Assembly: GCA_015493675.1 (NCBI GenBank) | Contig: WGCR01000224.1 | Location: 1 to 13,674 of the forward strand | Length of the DNA stretch: 13,674 bases | DNA from: Anaerolineae bacterium | GTDB lineage: Bacteria; Chloroflexota; Anaerolineae; J102 | Direction: 5' to 3' | The notes under the pieces: generated by a model | Told to the model about the DNA's origin: nothing | The model's database searches: none | What the model saw: the letters and a program-made list of their open reading frames with translations, nothing else | Part shown: positions 6,520-13,674 of the stretch, one piece after another | Position numbering within the stretch: position 1 is the stretch's first letter | Layout: every line of letters starts with the position of its first letter | Made by a program: the position numbers and the translations under genes

Positions 6520-7728
6520 ATGCCCATTCCCAAACTCCGTTCCCTGAACATCCAGGCCATCTCCTATCAGAATGCGCCGGCGCTGTTGCTTCAAGACCCG
6601 TTTCAGCTTTCCGAGCGCTATCTGGTGCTGCCTCAGGCCTATGGCCCGGTGCTCTATCTGCTGGATGGCAGCCGGGATGTTGCGTCCATTCGCAATGATC
6701 TCTACGCACATTTTGGCATTTCAGCCGAGAACGGCGCGATTGAGGAGCTGATCGCAGCGCTGGATGAAGCGATTTTTTTGGAAAACGAGCGTTTTCATGC
6801 CGCCTACGCCGAGGCGTTGGCTCGCTACTACGCCCTGCCTCACCGCCCCATGCTTCTCGTTGGCCAGGGTTATCCTGCTGATGCTGACGAGCTCCGGGCG
6901 CAGTTCGACGCCTATCTGGCCGCAGCCGGGCCGGTGACGCCCATGCCGGCAGCGGGCAAACTGGTGTTCAGTCCCCACATCGATTATCAGCGCGGGCATG
7001 AAGTTTACGCCCGGGTGTGGAAGGAGGCGGAAGAGATGGCCCGCGCCGCGGAACTGGTCATCATCCTGGGCACAGACCACTACAGCAGTCATCCTATCAC
7101 CCTTACCCGACAGAGCTACGCCACGCCTTACGGCATTTTGCCCACGGAACAGCTCTTGGTGGATCGACTGGCTCGGGCCATCGGGGAGGAAGCTGCCTTT
7201 GCGGGCGAACTCTATCATCTGGGCGAACACTCGCTGGAATTGGTGCTGACCTGGCTGCATCACATGCGGAGAGGCCAGCCTGTTCCGGTGCTCCCCGTCC
7301 TTACCGGCTCGCTGATCCCCTTCCTGGATGCCTCCTATTCACCCGCAGATGACCCGCTGCTGGCCCGATTTTTGGCCGAACTGCGCACCATCCTGCAGGA
7401 ACGCCCTCGCAGCCTGGTGGTGGCCTCGGGCGATCTGGCTCATGTCGGGCCAGCCTTCGATGGCGACCGGGTGGATGCAGCGAAGCTGGCGCAAATCCGG
7501 CGGCTGGATGACGAGATGCTGGAAAAACTGGCTGCGGGCGATGCCGAGGGCTTCTGGCGTATCATCAAACGGGAACGGGACGAGAACAATGTCTGTGGCG
7601 TCGCGCCTTTTTATCTCAGCCTGAAAACAACGGGGCCGGTGGAGGGCGTCCGGGCTGGCTATGCGGTCTGTCCCGCCGATGAACAGAACACGTCGGTGGT
7701 CACCATCGGCGGCATGGCGCTGGGATGA
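6520..7728 (+). CDS. amrB: AmmeMemoRadiSam system protein B (MEMO family)
   Basis: A 402-residue protein. Residues about 145-402 are a MEMO domain, related to extradiol dioxygenases and to human MEMO1. The likely metal/active-site residues are kept: SPHIDY (His153), GTDH (His187), GEHSLE (Glu236-His237), SGDLAH (Asp305, His308) and NNVCGVAPF (Cys359). Residues 1-105 are an extra N-terminal region (QLSERYLVLPQAYGPVLYLLDGS is split here as QLSERYLVLP and GPVLYLLDG), probably a helical or winged module like those in PqqD-type proteins. In many prokaryotes this family is encoded with an AMMECR1 protein and a radical-SAM protein; neither lies in this window. The biochemical role is not settled; metal binding or redox chemistry is proposed for the family. 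The start has no clear Shine-Dalgarno. It follows the isomerase-like gene by 82 bp and may be co-transcribed. Confidence 0.87.
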   Translation: MPIPKLRSLNIQAISYQNAPALLLQDPFQLSERYLVLPQAYGPVLYLLDGSRDVASIRNDLYAHFGISAENGAIEELIAALDEAIFLENERFHAAYAEALARYYALPHRPMLLVGQGYPADADELRAQFDAYLAAAGPVTPMPAAGKLVFSPHIDYQRGHEVYARVWKEAEEMARAAELVIILGTDHYSSHPITLTRQSYATPYGILPTEQLLVDRLARAIGEEAAFAGELYHLGEHSLELVLTWLHHMRRGQPVPVLPVLTGSLIPFLDASYSPADDPLLARFLAELRTILQERPRSLVVASGDLAHVGPAFDGDRVDAAKLAQIRRLDDEMLEKLAAGDAEGFWRIIKRERDENNVCGVAPFYLSLKTTGPVEGVRAGYAVCPADEQNTSVVTIGGMALG

Positions 7729-7755
7729 AACAGCTACGCGCTTCGGCGGCCGACG

Positions 7756-7764
7756 TGTTAGAAT
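7756..7764 (+). promoter_or_regulatory. Extended -10 promoter candidate for the histidine kinase
   Basis: TGT-TAGAAT is an extended -10 box (TG, one base, then TAGAAT at 7759-7764). It sits 67 bp before the kinase ATG and just after the preceding stop codon. No -35 match is found at the right distance, as often tolerated with an extended -10. The kinase therefore may have its own promoter separate from the upstream genes. Confidence 0.35.
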
Positions 7765-7831
7765 AGACCTGCCCCCGGCAGACGCCCCAGCGGACATGCC
7801 TTTCATCCAACCTTTCAACACCTGAACTCCG

Positions 7832-9391
7832 ATGAGCCTTTCTCTTTATTCCCAATATCGCCAGCACCAACTGGAAGCCCTGCTGGAGATCACGCGCATT
7901 TTCGCTTCCAGCTCCGATCTTTCGGCATTGCTCCGCACTATTTTGGGATATGCCGCGGATTTGGTGCATGCCGATTTTGGTTACATCGCCCTGACCACGC
8001 CCTCCGGCGCGCTGCGCATTACCACCGGCTACCGACTCCCCACCGAGGTGTTCGAGCAGTTGTCGCCTTATCTGGCCCAAAAGCGCCCGGTGGAGGATTT
8101 TTGGGCCGAGCAGGAATTACGGCGTCAACTGAAACTGGTGAATGCCGTGACAAAAGCAACGCTGGAGCAGGTGGTTTCCCTGCCGCTGGTGCTGGAGGAT
8201 GAAGAAGTGGTGGGAGGCATTTTCCTGTTTCGCACCGGAACCATTGCTTTTACGCCCGGCGACCGCATGTTGTTGCGGGATTTCGCAGATCAGGCTGCCG
8301 TGGCGGTGCGCAACGCCCGCCAGGTGGAGCAACTTCGCACCGAAAAAGCTCGCGTCGAAGCCATCATCGAGAACAATCCCAATGGCATCATGCTCCTCGA
8401 TCCTCAATTGCGGATTGAGATCGTCAACCGGGCGATTACCAGGTTGCTGGGCGTCTCGGAAGATGAGGCGGTGGGCAAACACTGCACACGAGTTCTGAAG
8501 CTGGAAAATCGCACGGGCGAGCATCTCTGCCTGGGTGAAAGCACGCCGCCGCCGCCGACTCGCGTACTGTACGGAGAGGGGGATATCATCCGTCCGGGCC
8601 ATAAGACGGTGACCGTCGGCGTCAGTTATTCACCGCTTTTTGGCGGAGATGGGCGGCTGGTGAACATCATCGTCACCTTTGTGGATATCACGCGCTATCG
8701 CGAAGCTGAAAACCTGAAATCCACCTTCATCTCCGTGATCTCCCACGAGCTGAAAACGCCTGTCAGTTTGATCAAAGGCTATGCAGGCACTCTGGCCCGC
8801 ACCGACGTCACCCCCGATCCCGATTTTGTGCGGGAAAGCGCCGAGATCATCGTGGAGGAAGCGGATCGGCTTACCGAACTCATCGACAATCTGCTAGACG
8901 CCTCGCGCATCCAAACCGGCGCGCTCTCCATGGATCCCCAGCCGGTCGACATCGCTGCTGTAGCGCAAAAAACCGTTGAACGTTTTCGCACCCAGACCGA
9001 TCGTCACCAGTTCATCCTCGATTTCCCGGATGATCTGCCCCTGGCGTTGGCTGACGAACGTCGTCTGCGGCAGGTTTTCGATAATCTCATTAGCAACGCC
9101 ATCAAATACTCTCCCCGGGGCGGTAAGATCACCATCGGCGCCCTCAGGCGCGAAGACAAGATAATGGCCTTTGTTCAGGATGAGGGCGTTGGCATCTCGG
9201 AAGAGGAATTGGACGCCATCTTCGAGAGCTTCTACCGGGTGGATTCCAGCCTGCGACGCAGCACCCAGGGTGCGGGATTGGGGCTTTTTCTGGTCAAAGC
9301 CATCGTTCAGGCCATGGGCGGCGATGTCTGGGTTCAGAGCCGGCCGGGCCAGGGATCGGCATTTTATTTCACCCTGCCCATCGCCCCCTGA
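7832..9391 (+). CDS. Sensor histidine kinase, GAF-PAS-HisKA-HATPase
   Basis: A 519-residue cytoplasmic sensor kinase with no membrane segment. A GAF domain covers about residues 12-165, with a short linker coil at 160-178. A PAS domain covers about 175-292 (IIENNPNGIMLLD, FVDITRYREAE). The dimerisation/phosphoacceptor H box is SVISHELKTP with His305. The ATPase part has the N box DNLISNAIKYSP (417-428), G1 box DEGVGI (450-455) and G2 box GAGLGLFLV (480-488). It should autophosphorylate on His305 and pass phosphate to a response regulator, but no receiver domain or regulator gene is in the window, so it is an orphan here. The input signal is unknown: GAF and PAS could bind a small ligand, heme or a chromophore, but no diagnostic residue was recognised. 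His217-Cys218 and Cys233 in PAS are too few for an obvious metal cluster. No Shine-Dalgarno precedes the ATG. It ends 2 bp from the convergent ThiF-family gene. Confidence 0.93.
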   Translation: MSLSLYSQYRQHQLEALLEITRIFASSSDLSALLRTILGYAADLVHADFGYIALTTPSGALRITTGYRLPTEVFEQLSPYLAQKRPVEDFWAEQELRRQLKLVNAVTKATLEQVVSLPLVLEDEEVVGGIFLFRTGTIAFTPGDRMLLRDFADQAAVAVRNARQVEQLRTEKARVEAIIENNPNGIMLLDPQLRIEIVNRAITRLLGVSEDEAVGKHCTRVLKLENRTGEHLCLGESTPPPPTRVLYGEGDIIRPGHKTVTVGVSYSPLFGGDGRLVNIIVTFVDITRYREAENLKSTFISVISHELKTPVSLIKGYAGTLARTDVTPDPDFVRESAEIIVEEADRLTELIDNLLDASRIQTGALSMDPQPVDIAAVAQKTVERFRTQTDRHQFILDFPDDLPLALADERRLRQVFDNLISNAIKYSPRGGKITIGALRREDKIMAFVQDEGVGISEEELDAIFESFYRVDSSLRRSTQGAGLGLFLVKAIVQAMGGDVWVQSRPGQGSAFYFTLPIAP

Positions 9392-9393
9392 TT

Positions 9394-10440
9394 CTACATT
9401 CCCACATATCTGGCGTATAAACTTCTGGCCAGATCCGGGTCCTCCGTGCCTTTGATAATGGCCCGACCATCGGCGAAGAGGGTGATCTCGTAATCATCGA
9501 TGTGCGCCCGCAACAGATATTCATTGACATCCACCTGGCCCAACGCTTGCAACCGTCGGGCAATGGCAGGCAGAGAGAGCTGGGCGCCGGGATTGGTGAT
9601 CTGCACGGCGTTGCGCCCGCACAATGAGACGCTGCGGCTGCCCGCGTCGGCAGTCAGAAAACGGCGCTCTCCCCTGCCGCAGGCGGGACAATCTGGATTG
9701 CGTCCGGCAACGCCGAATTGCTCAAAAGAATTATCCCACAAATCCATCATCCACATGCCTCGGTTGATCTCCCCCCGGCCCGAGAGCAATTTCATAGCCT
9801 CCGCTGCGCTGATAGAGGCCATTAGCGTGACGATTGGCCCGATGACGCCGGCGGTATCGCATGTAGGGCCGCCGCCGGGCGGTTCCGGCCCCAGAATGCA
9901 CTGCAAACAGGGCGTCGCCTCCCGTCCCACTTTCCTGGCGGCGCCGTCGGGAATGATAGTGGCTCCCATGCCGTAAGACGCCACAACGCCCGTGTAAATC
10001 CAGGGCAATCCCAGCTCCAGCGCCACATCATTGATGAGATAACGGGTCTCGAAATTGTCCGTGCCATCCAAAATCAGATCGACGTCCTGCGTCAGGGCAA
10101 TGGCGTTTCCGGCATCGAAATCTGCCACCACCGGCTCGATGCTAATATCGCTGTTGGCGGCCCGCAGATGCTCGGCCGCGGCCACCGCTTTGGGGCGTCC
10201 TTCTTCGGCATCCTCCTCCGTAAACAACATCTGACGATGCAGGTTGTTCATCTCCACAAAATCGCGGTCGATGAGACGCAGAAAGCCTGCGCCCGCCCGG
10301 GCCAGAAGCATCGCCAGTGAGGAGCCGGTGGCGCCGCAGCCCACAATGACGATTCTGCTGGAGAGAAGTTTGCGTTGGCCTTCTTCGCCCAGGCCACTGA
10401 AAATGAGTTGGCGTTGATAACGGGAAAGGTCGATAGTCAT
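9394..10440 (-). CDS. ThiF/MoeB/HesA-family adenylyltransferase
   Basis: A 348-residue E1-like enzyme. The family adenylates the C-terminal Gly of a ubiquitin-like sulfur carrier (ThiS or MoaD) using ATP, for thiamine or molybdopterin synthesis. Seen are RYQRQLIF (7-14), nucleotide-binding GCGATG (34-39), the NLHRQMLF segment (66-73), DGTDNFETRYLIND (125-138), zinc Cys pairs CLQC (178-181) and CPAC (251-254), and TCDTAG with the candidate catalytic Cys194. The C-terminal 90 residues (SLCGRNAVQI, DVNEYLL, LFADGRAIIKGT) match my memory of the tail of Bacillus-type ThiF better than E. coli MoeB, so a ThiF-like role is favoured. No carrier, sulfurtransferase or other thi/moa gene is adjacent. It follows the GT9 gene on the same strand with a 60-bp gap and no clear Shine-Dalgarno. 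Confidence 0.88.
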   Translation of the reverse strand: MTIDLSRYQRQLIFSGLGEEGQRKLLSSRIVIVGCGATGSSLAMLLARAGAGFLRLIDRDFVEMNNLHRQMLFTEEDAEEGRPKAVAAAEHLRAANSDISIEPVVADFDAGNAIALTQDVDLILDGTDNFETRYLINDVALELGLPWIYTGVVASYGMGATIIPDGAARKVGREATPCLQCILGPEPPGGGPTCDTAGVIGPIVTLMASISAAEAMKLLSGRGEINRGMWMMDLWDNSFEQFGVAGRNPDCPACGRGERRFLTADAGSRSVSLCGRNAVQITNPGAQLSLPAIARRLQALGQVDVNEYLLRAHIDDYEITLFADGRAIIKGTEDPDLARSLYARYVGM

Positions 10441-10500
10441 AAGTTGGAATGAGGTATTGGATGGCGGGAGGAGATGTGGGATCGGAGACAGTTTATCATC

Positions 10501-11712
10501 TTATCGATTCGTTGTCATGCCCATCAATTGCTCGACAGATTCCCAAACCCGCTCGACAGAGATGTCTCGCACACAGTTGTGGGCGGCGAGATCGGGCCAA
10601 TCGAATTTGCCGCAGGGAGCGCAGGCCCAATCGCTGGCGATGACGATGTGCCGGGCGGGATCGCCCCACGGCCCGAACAGCACCGGATCGGAGGGGCCAA
10701 AGAGGTGCAGCGAGGGCGTTCCCACGGCCACGGCCAGATGCAGCGGCCCGCTGTCGGGGCCCAAAACGATATCCGCTCGATGCAGCAAGGCCGCCAGCAC
10801 GGCGAAAGATGTCTGTCCGCCCACATCCACCACATTGCCCGAGGGGACTGCCGCCACATCGCGGGTTAATGCGGTTTCGTCGGGCCCGCCAGTGACCAGC
10901 ACCCGCACGCCCGCGTCCGCCAGACGCCGGGCGATTTCCCGCCATTTTCCCGGCTTCCACAGCTTGATGGCTGCGCCCGAGCCGGGATGAATGACGGCCA
11001 GCGGATGGACATCATCCACGCCAAAGATGTTGAACAACAGGTCGTCCGCATCCCCCAGATCGCGCGGGGTGAGCTGAAAACTCAAGGGATGGGCAATGGG
11101 AGCGGGCTCCAGGTGGTCGCCTGTCAGGGCCGCGGCCAGCCGCAGATTGCCTGCGGCCGCGTGTTCTTTGGCTGTGGGCAATGTGCGAGTGAGCCAGGGG
11201 GTTGTTTCCGGCGTATCAAAGCCCCATCGCAGGGGGATGTTTGCGAACCGGGCCAGCATGGCTCCCCACCAGTGGTCGGGCCGGGCGATGAGCGCGGCGT
11301 TGTAGCCTCCGGCCCGCAGGCGTTTGCCCCACGCCCCCAGCATCCGCCACCGCGCCGCCGCGCCTGCGCGAGCCCCTCGCTCGAAGGCCGGAAAAGGCAG
11401 ATCGATGAGTTGGTCATAAGTGCCGGTCAGAGCGGGCAGCGCGGCCTTGCCCCACGGGCCAATGGATAGAGCGATATGCGCATGGGGCAGACGGGCCCGT
11501 AGCCAGCGCATAGCCGGAACCAGAAACAGCAGATCGCCCAGATGGTCGGGCCGGATGATCAGGATGCGGGCCGTGGCCAGTTCTTCGGGAGACAACTCGC
11601 GCCCATTGCTTCCACCGGCCACGCGCGCCAGCCCGCGCATCATGCCCGCGCGCACGCGGGCGCTGCCGCCGGGCCGGGCATCTGGATGAGGGGGATGGGC
11701 GTATGCAGGCAT
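10501..11712 (-). CDS. Glycosyltransferase family 9 (heptosyltransferase-like)
   Basis: A 403-residue GT-B fold glycosyltransferase of family 9, which includes ADP-heptose:LPS heptosyltransferases. Motifs are ILIIRPDHLGDLLFLVPA near residues 50-68, IHPGSGAAIKLWKPGKW (241-257), VTGGPDE, and the donor-site GPDSGPLHLA (318-327) followed by GTPSLHLFGPSDP. A Cys group CAPC (364-367) plus a later Cys is common near the C-terminus of such proteins. In an organism that may lack LPS, the sugar donor and acceptor are open; exopolysaccharide or glycolipid assembly is likely. I chose ATG 11712 because a -10 box lies only 6 nt upstream, giving a leaderless mRNA; the longer frame to 11769 would start upstream of the -10 box. 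About 48 Pro/Arg-rich residues precede the first strand, so an internal start near 11640 is also possible. Confidence 0.85.
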   Translation of the reverse strand: MPAYAHPPHPDARPGGSARVRAGMMRGLARVAGGSNGRELSPEELATARILIIRPDHLGDLLFLVPAMRWLRARLPHAHIALSIGPWGKAALPALTGTYDQLIDLPFPAFERGARAGAAARWRMLGAWGKRLRAGGYNAALIARPDHWWGAMLARFANIPLRWGFDTPETTPWLTRTLPTAKEHAAAGNLRLAAALTGDHLEPAPIAHPLSFQLTPRDLGDADDLLFNIFGVDDVHPLAVIHPGSGAAIKLWKPGKWREIARRLADAGVRVLVTGGPDETALTRDVAAVPSGNVVDVGGQTSFAVLAALLHRADIVLGPDSGPLHLAVAVGTPSLHLFGPSDPVLFGPWGDPARHIVIASDWACAPCGKFDWPDLAAHNCVRDISVERVWESVEQLMGMTTNR

Positions 11713-11718
11713 GAGATC

Positions 11719-11747
11719 ATTGTACGATGAGGCGTTGGTTTTGGAAA
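11719..11747 (-). promoter_or_regulatory. Promoter for the GT9 gene, probably leaderless
   Basis: On the minus strand TTTCCA (11747-11742, 4/6 match to TTGACA) and TACAAT (11724-11719, 5/6 match to TATAAT) are exactly 17 nt apart. The -10 ends 6 nt before ATG 11712, so transcription would begin at or next to the start codon. There is no Shine-Dalgarno, which fits a leaderless message. Its -35 box overlaps that of the divergent truC promoter. Confidence 0.5.
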
Positions 11748-11769
11748 AACATCGGCCTCGGGCTATCAT
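11741..11769 (+). promoter_or_regulatory. Promoter for truC-HIT operon
   Basis: TTGGAA (11741-11746, 4/6) and TATCAT (11764-11769, 5/6) are exactly 17 nt apart on the plus strand. A start near 11776 would leave a leader of only about 9 nt. The purine-rich GGGGAGAGGA at 11771-11780 is a ribosome-binding site that supports ATG 11785. The short leader may keep only part of this site. Confidence 0.45.
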
Positions 11770-11784
11770 CGGGGAGAGGAAACC

Positions 11785-12534
11785 ATGATCACAGTCGACA
11801 CAACGCCCGTTCAGATTCTCTGGCAGGATGACACCGCCATCGCGGTGGCCAAGCCCTCAGGCCTGTTGGTGCACAACAGCAAATGGGCCGGGCCCAAAGA
11901 AACCTCTCTGCGGCAGTTGGCAGCTCGACAGATCGGGCGTCAAGTCTATCCCATCCATCGTCTGGATCGTCCCACCAGCGGCGTATTGCTCTATGCGCTG
12001 GATGGAGACAGCGCCCGACTGTGGCACGAGCAACTGGCCCGGCCCGATACCGTCAAGCGTTATATCGCCCTGGCCCGGGGCTGGTTGGCGGGGCCCATGA
12101 CCGTCGATCACCCCTTGAAGAATGGAAAGACGCGACGTTCGGCTCTAACCAACTTCCAGCCCCTGCATTACTGTCCCGAAGAACGCGTCACCCTGGTGCT
12201 GGCCCGGCCGCGCACAGGTCGCCAGCACCAGATCCGCCGCCATCTGGCCCGCTGCGCCCACCAGATCATTGGCGACACCACTTATGGCAAGGGACGCATC
12301 AACCGTTATTTTCGGGAGACCTACGCCCTGCACAGGCTGTTCCTGCACGCCATGATGCTGGAGATCAGTCATCCGGTCACGGGCGAACGCTTGCATCTGT
12401 GGGCCGGGCTTCCCCCAGATCTATTGCGTCTTGTGGAACAACTTTTTCCCAACGCGTTCATAACCGCCGAATCCTTTGCTTCGACACCGCGAACATCATA
12501 TTTCCATCTTACACTTCCAGGAAGAACGCCATGA
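11785..12534 (+). CDS. truC: tRNA pseudouridine synthase, TruC-like (RluA family)
   Basis: A 249-residue enzyme of the RluA/RsuA family that converts uridine to pseudouridine in RNA. The catalytic motif HRLDRPTSGVLL is at 58-69 with Asp61. Further family motifs are AVAKPSGLLVHNS (20-32), KRYIALARGWL, RPRTGRQHQIRRHL (141-154), IIGDTTYG, and LHRLFLHAMMLEISHPVTGE. Compared from memory with E. coli TruC (tRNA position 65), the HRLDRPTSGVLL block, ARGWL, TGR-HQ-RRHLA and GD--YG match more closely than with RluA, RluC or RluD. It lacks an S4 domain, as TruC does. Its stop overlaps the start of the HIT gene by 4 bp (ATGA), so translation is probably coupled. The precise RNA target is inferred. Confidence 0.87.
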   Translation: MITVDTTPVQILWQDDTAIAVAKPSGLLVHNSKWAGPKETSLRQLAARQIGRQVYPIHRLDRPTSGVLLYALDGDSARLWHEQLARPDTVKRYIALARGWLAGPMTVDHPLKNGKTRRSALTNFQPLHYCPEERVTLVLARPRTGRQHQIRRHLARCAHQIIGDTTYGKGRINRYFRETYALHRLFLHAMMLEISHPVTGERLHLWAGLPPDLLRLVEQLFPNAFITAESFASTPRTSYFHLTLPGRTP

Positions 12535-12959
12535 GCACTTGCATCTTTTGCGACATCATCGCCCGCAAAGCGCCGGCCAGTATCGTTTATGAAGACGATG
12601 TGGTCATCGCATTTATGGATCTTTTCCCCATCAACCCCGGCCACACGCTGGTGGTTCCCAGGCAGCACTTTGCCCGGATCACCGACCTGGATGACGCCAC
12701 CGCTGCGCGCATGATGGAGGTGGCCCGGAACATCGCCGCGGCCATCTATCGTTCGCCGGTGCGGGCCGAGGGCGTCAATCTCATGCTGGCCGATGGCCGG
12801 GCAGCGGGCCAGGATGTGCCCCACGCCCACCTTCACGTAATCCCCCGATTTAGCGGCGATGGTTTTCATTGCACCCGCGCCGGCGGTCTGCGTCAGGCCA
12901 GCCGGGCGCAATTGGCGGAAAAAGCCGCCCTGTTGAAAAAAGCGTTGGATGAAGATTAA
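12531..12959 (+). CDS. HIT-family nucleotide hydrolase/transferase (HinT-like)
   Basis: A 142-residue histidine-triad protein. The triad HAHLHV is at residues 98/100/102, with His100 the expected nucleophile attacking the alpha-phosphate of nucleotide substrates such as AMP-amidates or diadenosine polyphosphates. The N-terminal CIFCDII motif (Cys4, Cys7) fits the zinc site found in many HinT-like proteins. INPGHTLVVPRQH and GVNLMLADGRAAGQ are typical of the family. An AGGAAG (12519-12524) lies 6 nt before the ATG, and the start overlaps the truC stop. Longer frames reaching back to 11883 are out-of-frame read-through opposite truC and are not coding. It ends 3 bp from the stop of the convergent RNase Z gene. 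Confidence 0.93.
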   Translation: MSTCIFCDIIARKAPASIVYEDDVVIAFMDLFPINPGHTLVVPRQHFARITDLDDATAARMMEVARNIAAAIYRSPVRAEGVNLMLADGRAAGQDVPHAHLHVIPRFSGDGFHCTRAGGLRQASRAQLAEKAALLKKALDED

Positions 12960-12962
12960 CGC

Positions 12963-13674
12963 TTACTTCCGCGTCTCTCTCGCCCGTTTGATCTCGAACC
13001 GGGCGAAATCATTGGCGACGACCGAATGGGGAAAGATGGCCTTCGCCTCGGCCTGGATATCCTCGCCGCTGTAACGGCGGGAGATGTGCGTGAGGATGAG
13101 CTGACGCACGTCTGCATTGCGAGCCAGCCGCGCGGCCCCCGCCGCGGTGAGATGTCCGTACTGGCGGGCCAGCTCCCTGTCTTCTTCCAGATAGGTGGCC
13201 TCCACCACCAGCGCGTCTGCGCCCTTGGCGATGCGGGCCAGGCCGCGAGTGCGAGCCAGATCACCGATGAAGACCAGCCGCGCGCCCTCGCGTTCTGGCC
13301 CCAGCACGTCATCAGGATGAATGACGCGTCCATCGGGCAGCGTGATGGCCTGCCCATCCACCAGCAACCGTCGCTCCGGGCCCGCGGGCACGCCCAGCGT
13401 CGCCGCTTTATCGGCCAAAAACGGGCGTTTGGGCGTTTCGATGAACTGATAGCCGTAGCAATCGGGCCCGCGATGCACCACCGGGAAAGCCTCCACCCGG
13501 AAATGCGCCGTCTCGAAGATCACGCCCGGCCCGATTTCCCGGAGGCTGATGCTTTGGGGAATGGGGTGCGGCGCAAATACCACATCCATCAGGCGGCGGA
13601 TGCGGCCGAGTGCGAAAGCCCCGCCAAAAATCTCCAGCCCGTCCATCATCTCCCAACGGGCCATGGTGGACACC
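12963..13674 (-). CDS. rnz: Ribonuclease Z, metallo-beta-lactamase fold, 5' truncated
   Basis: The C-terminal 236 residues of a tRNA 3'-processing endonuclease (elaC/RNase Z). The frame runs into the right edge, so the N-terminal ~80 residues with the HxHxDH metal motif lie beyond the window; the GTG at 13673 is not a real start. Visible RNase Z signatures are the ligand His67 in VVHRG followed by DCYGYQF, GDLART (Asp138), VVEATYLEEDRELARQYGHLTA with His174, and LILTHISRRY (His196). This order and the VEATYL/GHLTA pair separate RNase Z from other beta-lactamase-fold enzymes. The size fits a family length near 310. The gene is convergent with the HIT gene; no terminator fits in the 3-bp gap. 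Confidence 0.92.
   Translation of the reverse strand, partial: VSTMARWEMMDGLEIFGGAFALGRIRRLMDVVFAPHPIPQSISLREIGPGVIFETAHFRVEAFPVVHRGPDCYGYQFIETPKRPFLADKAATLGVPAGPERRLLVDGQAITLPDGRVIHPDDVLGPEREGARLVFIGDLARTRGLARIAKGADALVVEATYLEEDRELARQYGHLTAAGAARLARNADVRQLILTHISRRYSGEDIQAEAKAIFPHSVVANDFARFEIKRARETRK

Noticed and set aside
5676..6560. 294-codon minus-strand open frame opposite the isomerase-like gene
   Set aside because: It is antisense to a gene with clear family motifs, shows no recognisable domain, and arises from GC-rich codon bias.
12514..12524. CTTCC-A-GGAAG palindrome over the HIT ribosome-binding site, considered as a translation switch
   Set aside because: The loop would be one nucleotide, so the hairpin cannot form; it is probably chance.
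12369..12911. 180-codon minus-strand frame
   Set aside because: It is antisense to the end of truC and to the HIT gene, both supported by catalytic motifs.
1..13674. Defence island, phage or transposon content, CRISPR array, tRNA genes
   Set aside because: No transposase, integrase, nuclease-helicase set, regular spacer repeats or tRNA-like cloverleaf was found by reading both strands.

Overview
The window looks like chromosomal DNA from a GC-rich, free-living bacterium. A member of the Chloroflexota (Anaerolineae/Caldilineae-like) is my best guess. This rests on gene style: a WD40-like propeller protein, a secreted parallel beta-helix protein, a GAF-PAS histidine kinase, a MEMO-family protein, a GT9 glycosyltransferase, Shine-Dalgarno-poor starts, and intergenic repeats built from short GC-rich units. 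It is inference; there is no rRNA, tRNA or marker gene to settle it. I see no transposase, phage gene, CRISPR array or RNA gene.

Left part (1-5427), accessory in character. A 5'-truncated beta-propeller protein with a distinct C-terminal domain is followed by a repeat-filled intergenic stretch with an 8-nt tandem repeat and two hairpins. Next come a small membrane-anchored protein of unknown function and, convergently on the minus strand, a 742-residue secreted beta-helix protein. Upstream of that gene lies about 400 bp of noncoding DNA with a dense cluster of TGACA/TGTCA half-sites arranged as overlapping palindromes. It ends at a truncated copy of the C-terminal domain found in the first gene, which suggests an old duplication.

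Middle part (5433-9391), plus strand. A divergent member of the MtnA/aIF-2B-like isomerase family keeps the catalytic Cys and Asp but has lost the RGAPAIG signature. It is followed by a MEMO-family (AmmeMemoRadiSam system B) protein with an extra N-terminal helical region, and by an orphan GAF-PAS histidine kinase.

Right part (9394-13674). A ThiF/MoeB-type adenylyltransferase and a GT9 glycosyltransferase lie in one direction on the minus strand. A divergent promoter pair with overlapping -35 boxes separates them from truC (tRNA pseudouridine synthase). truC overlaps a HIT-family nucleotide hydrolase by 4 bp (ATGA). A 5'-truncated RNase Z gene converges on the HIT gene. TruC and RNase Z both act on tRNA, but they are on opposite strands and need not be co-regulated.

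The strongest leads are the palindrome cluster, the MtnA-like protein with a rewritten substrate loop, the duplicated C-terminal domain, and the back-to-back promoter with a probably leaderless GT9 transcript. I found no clear-cut new multi-gene system.
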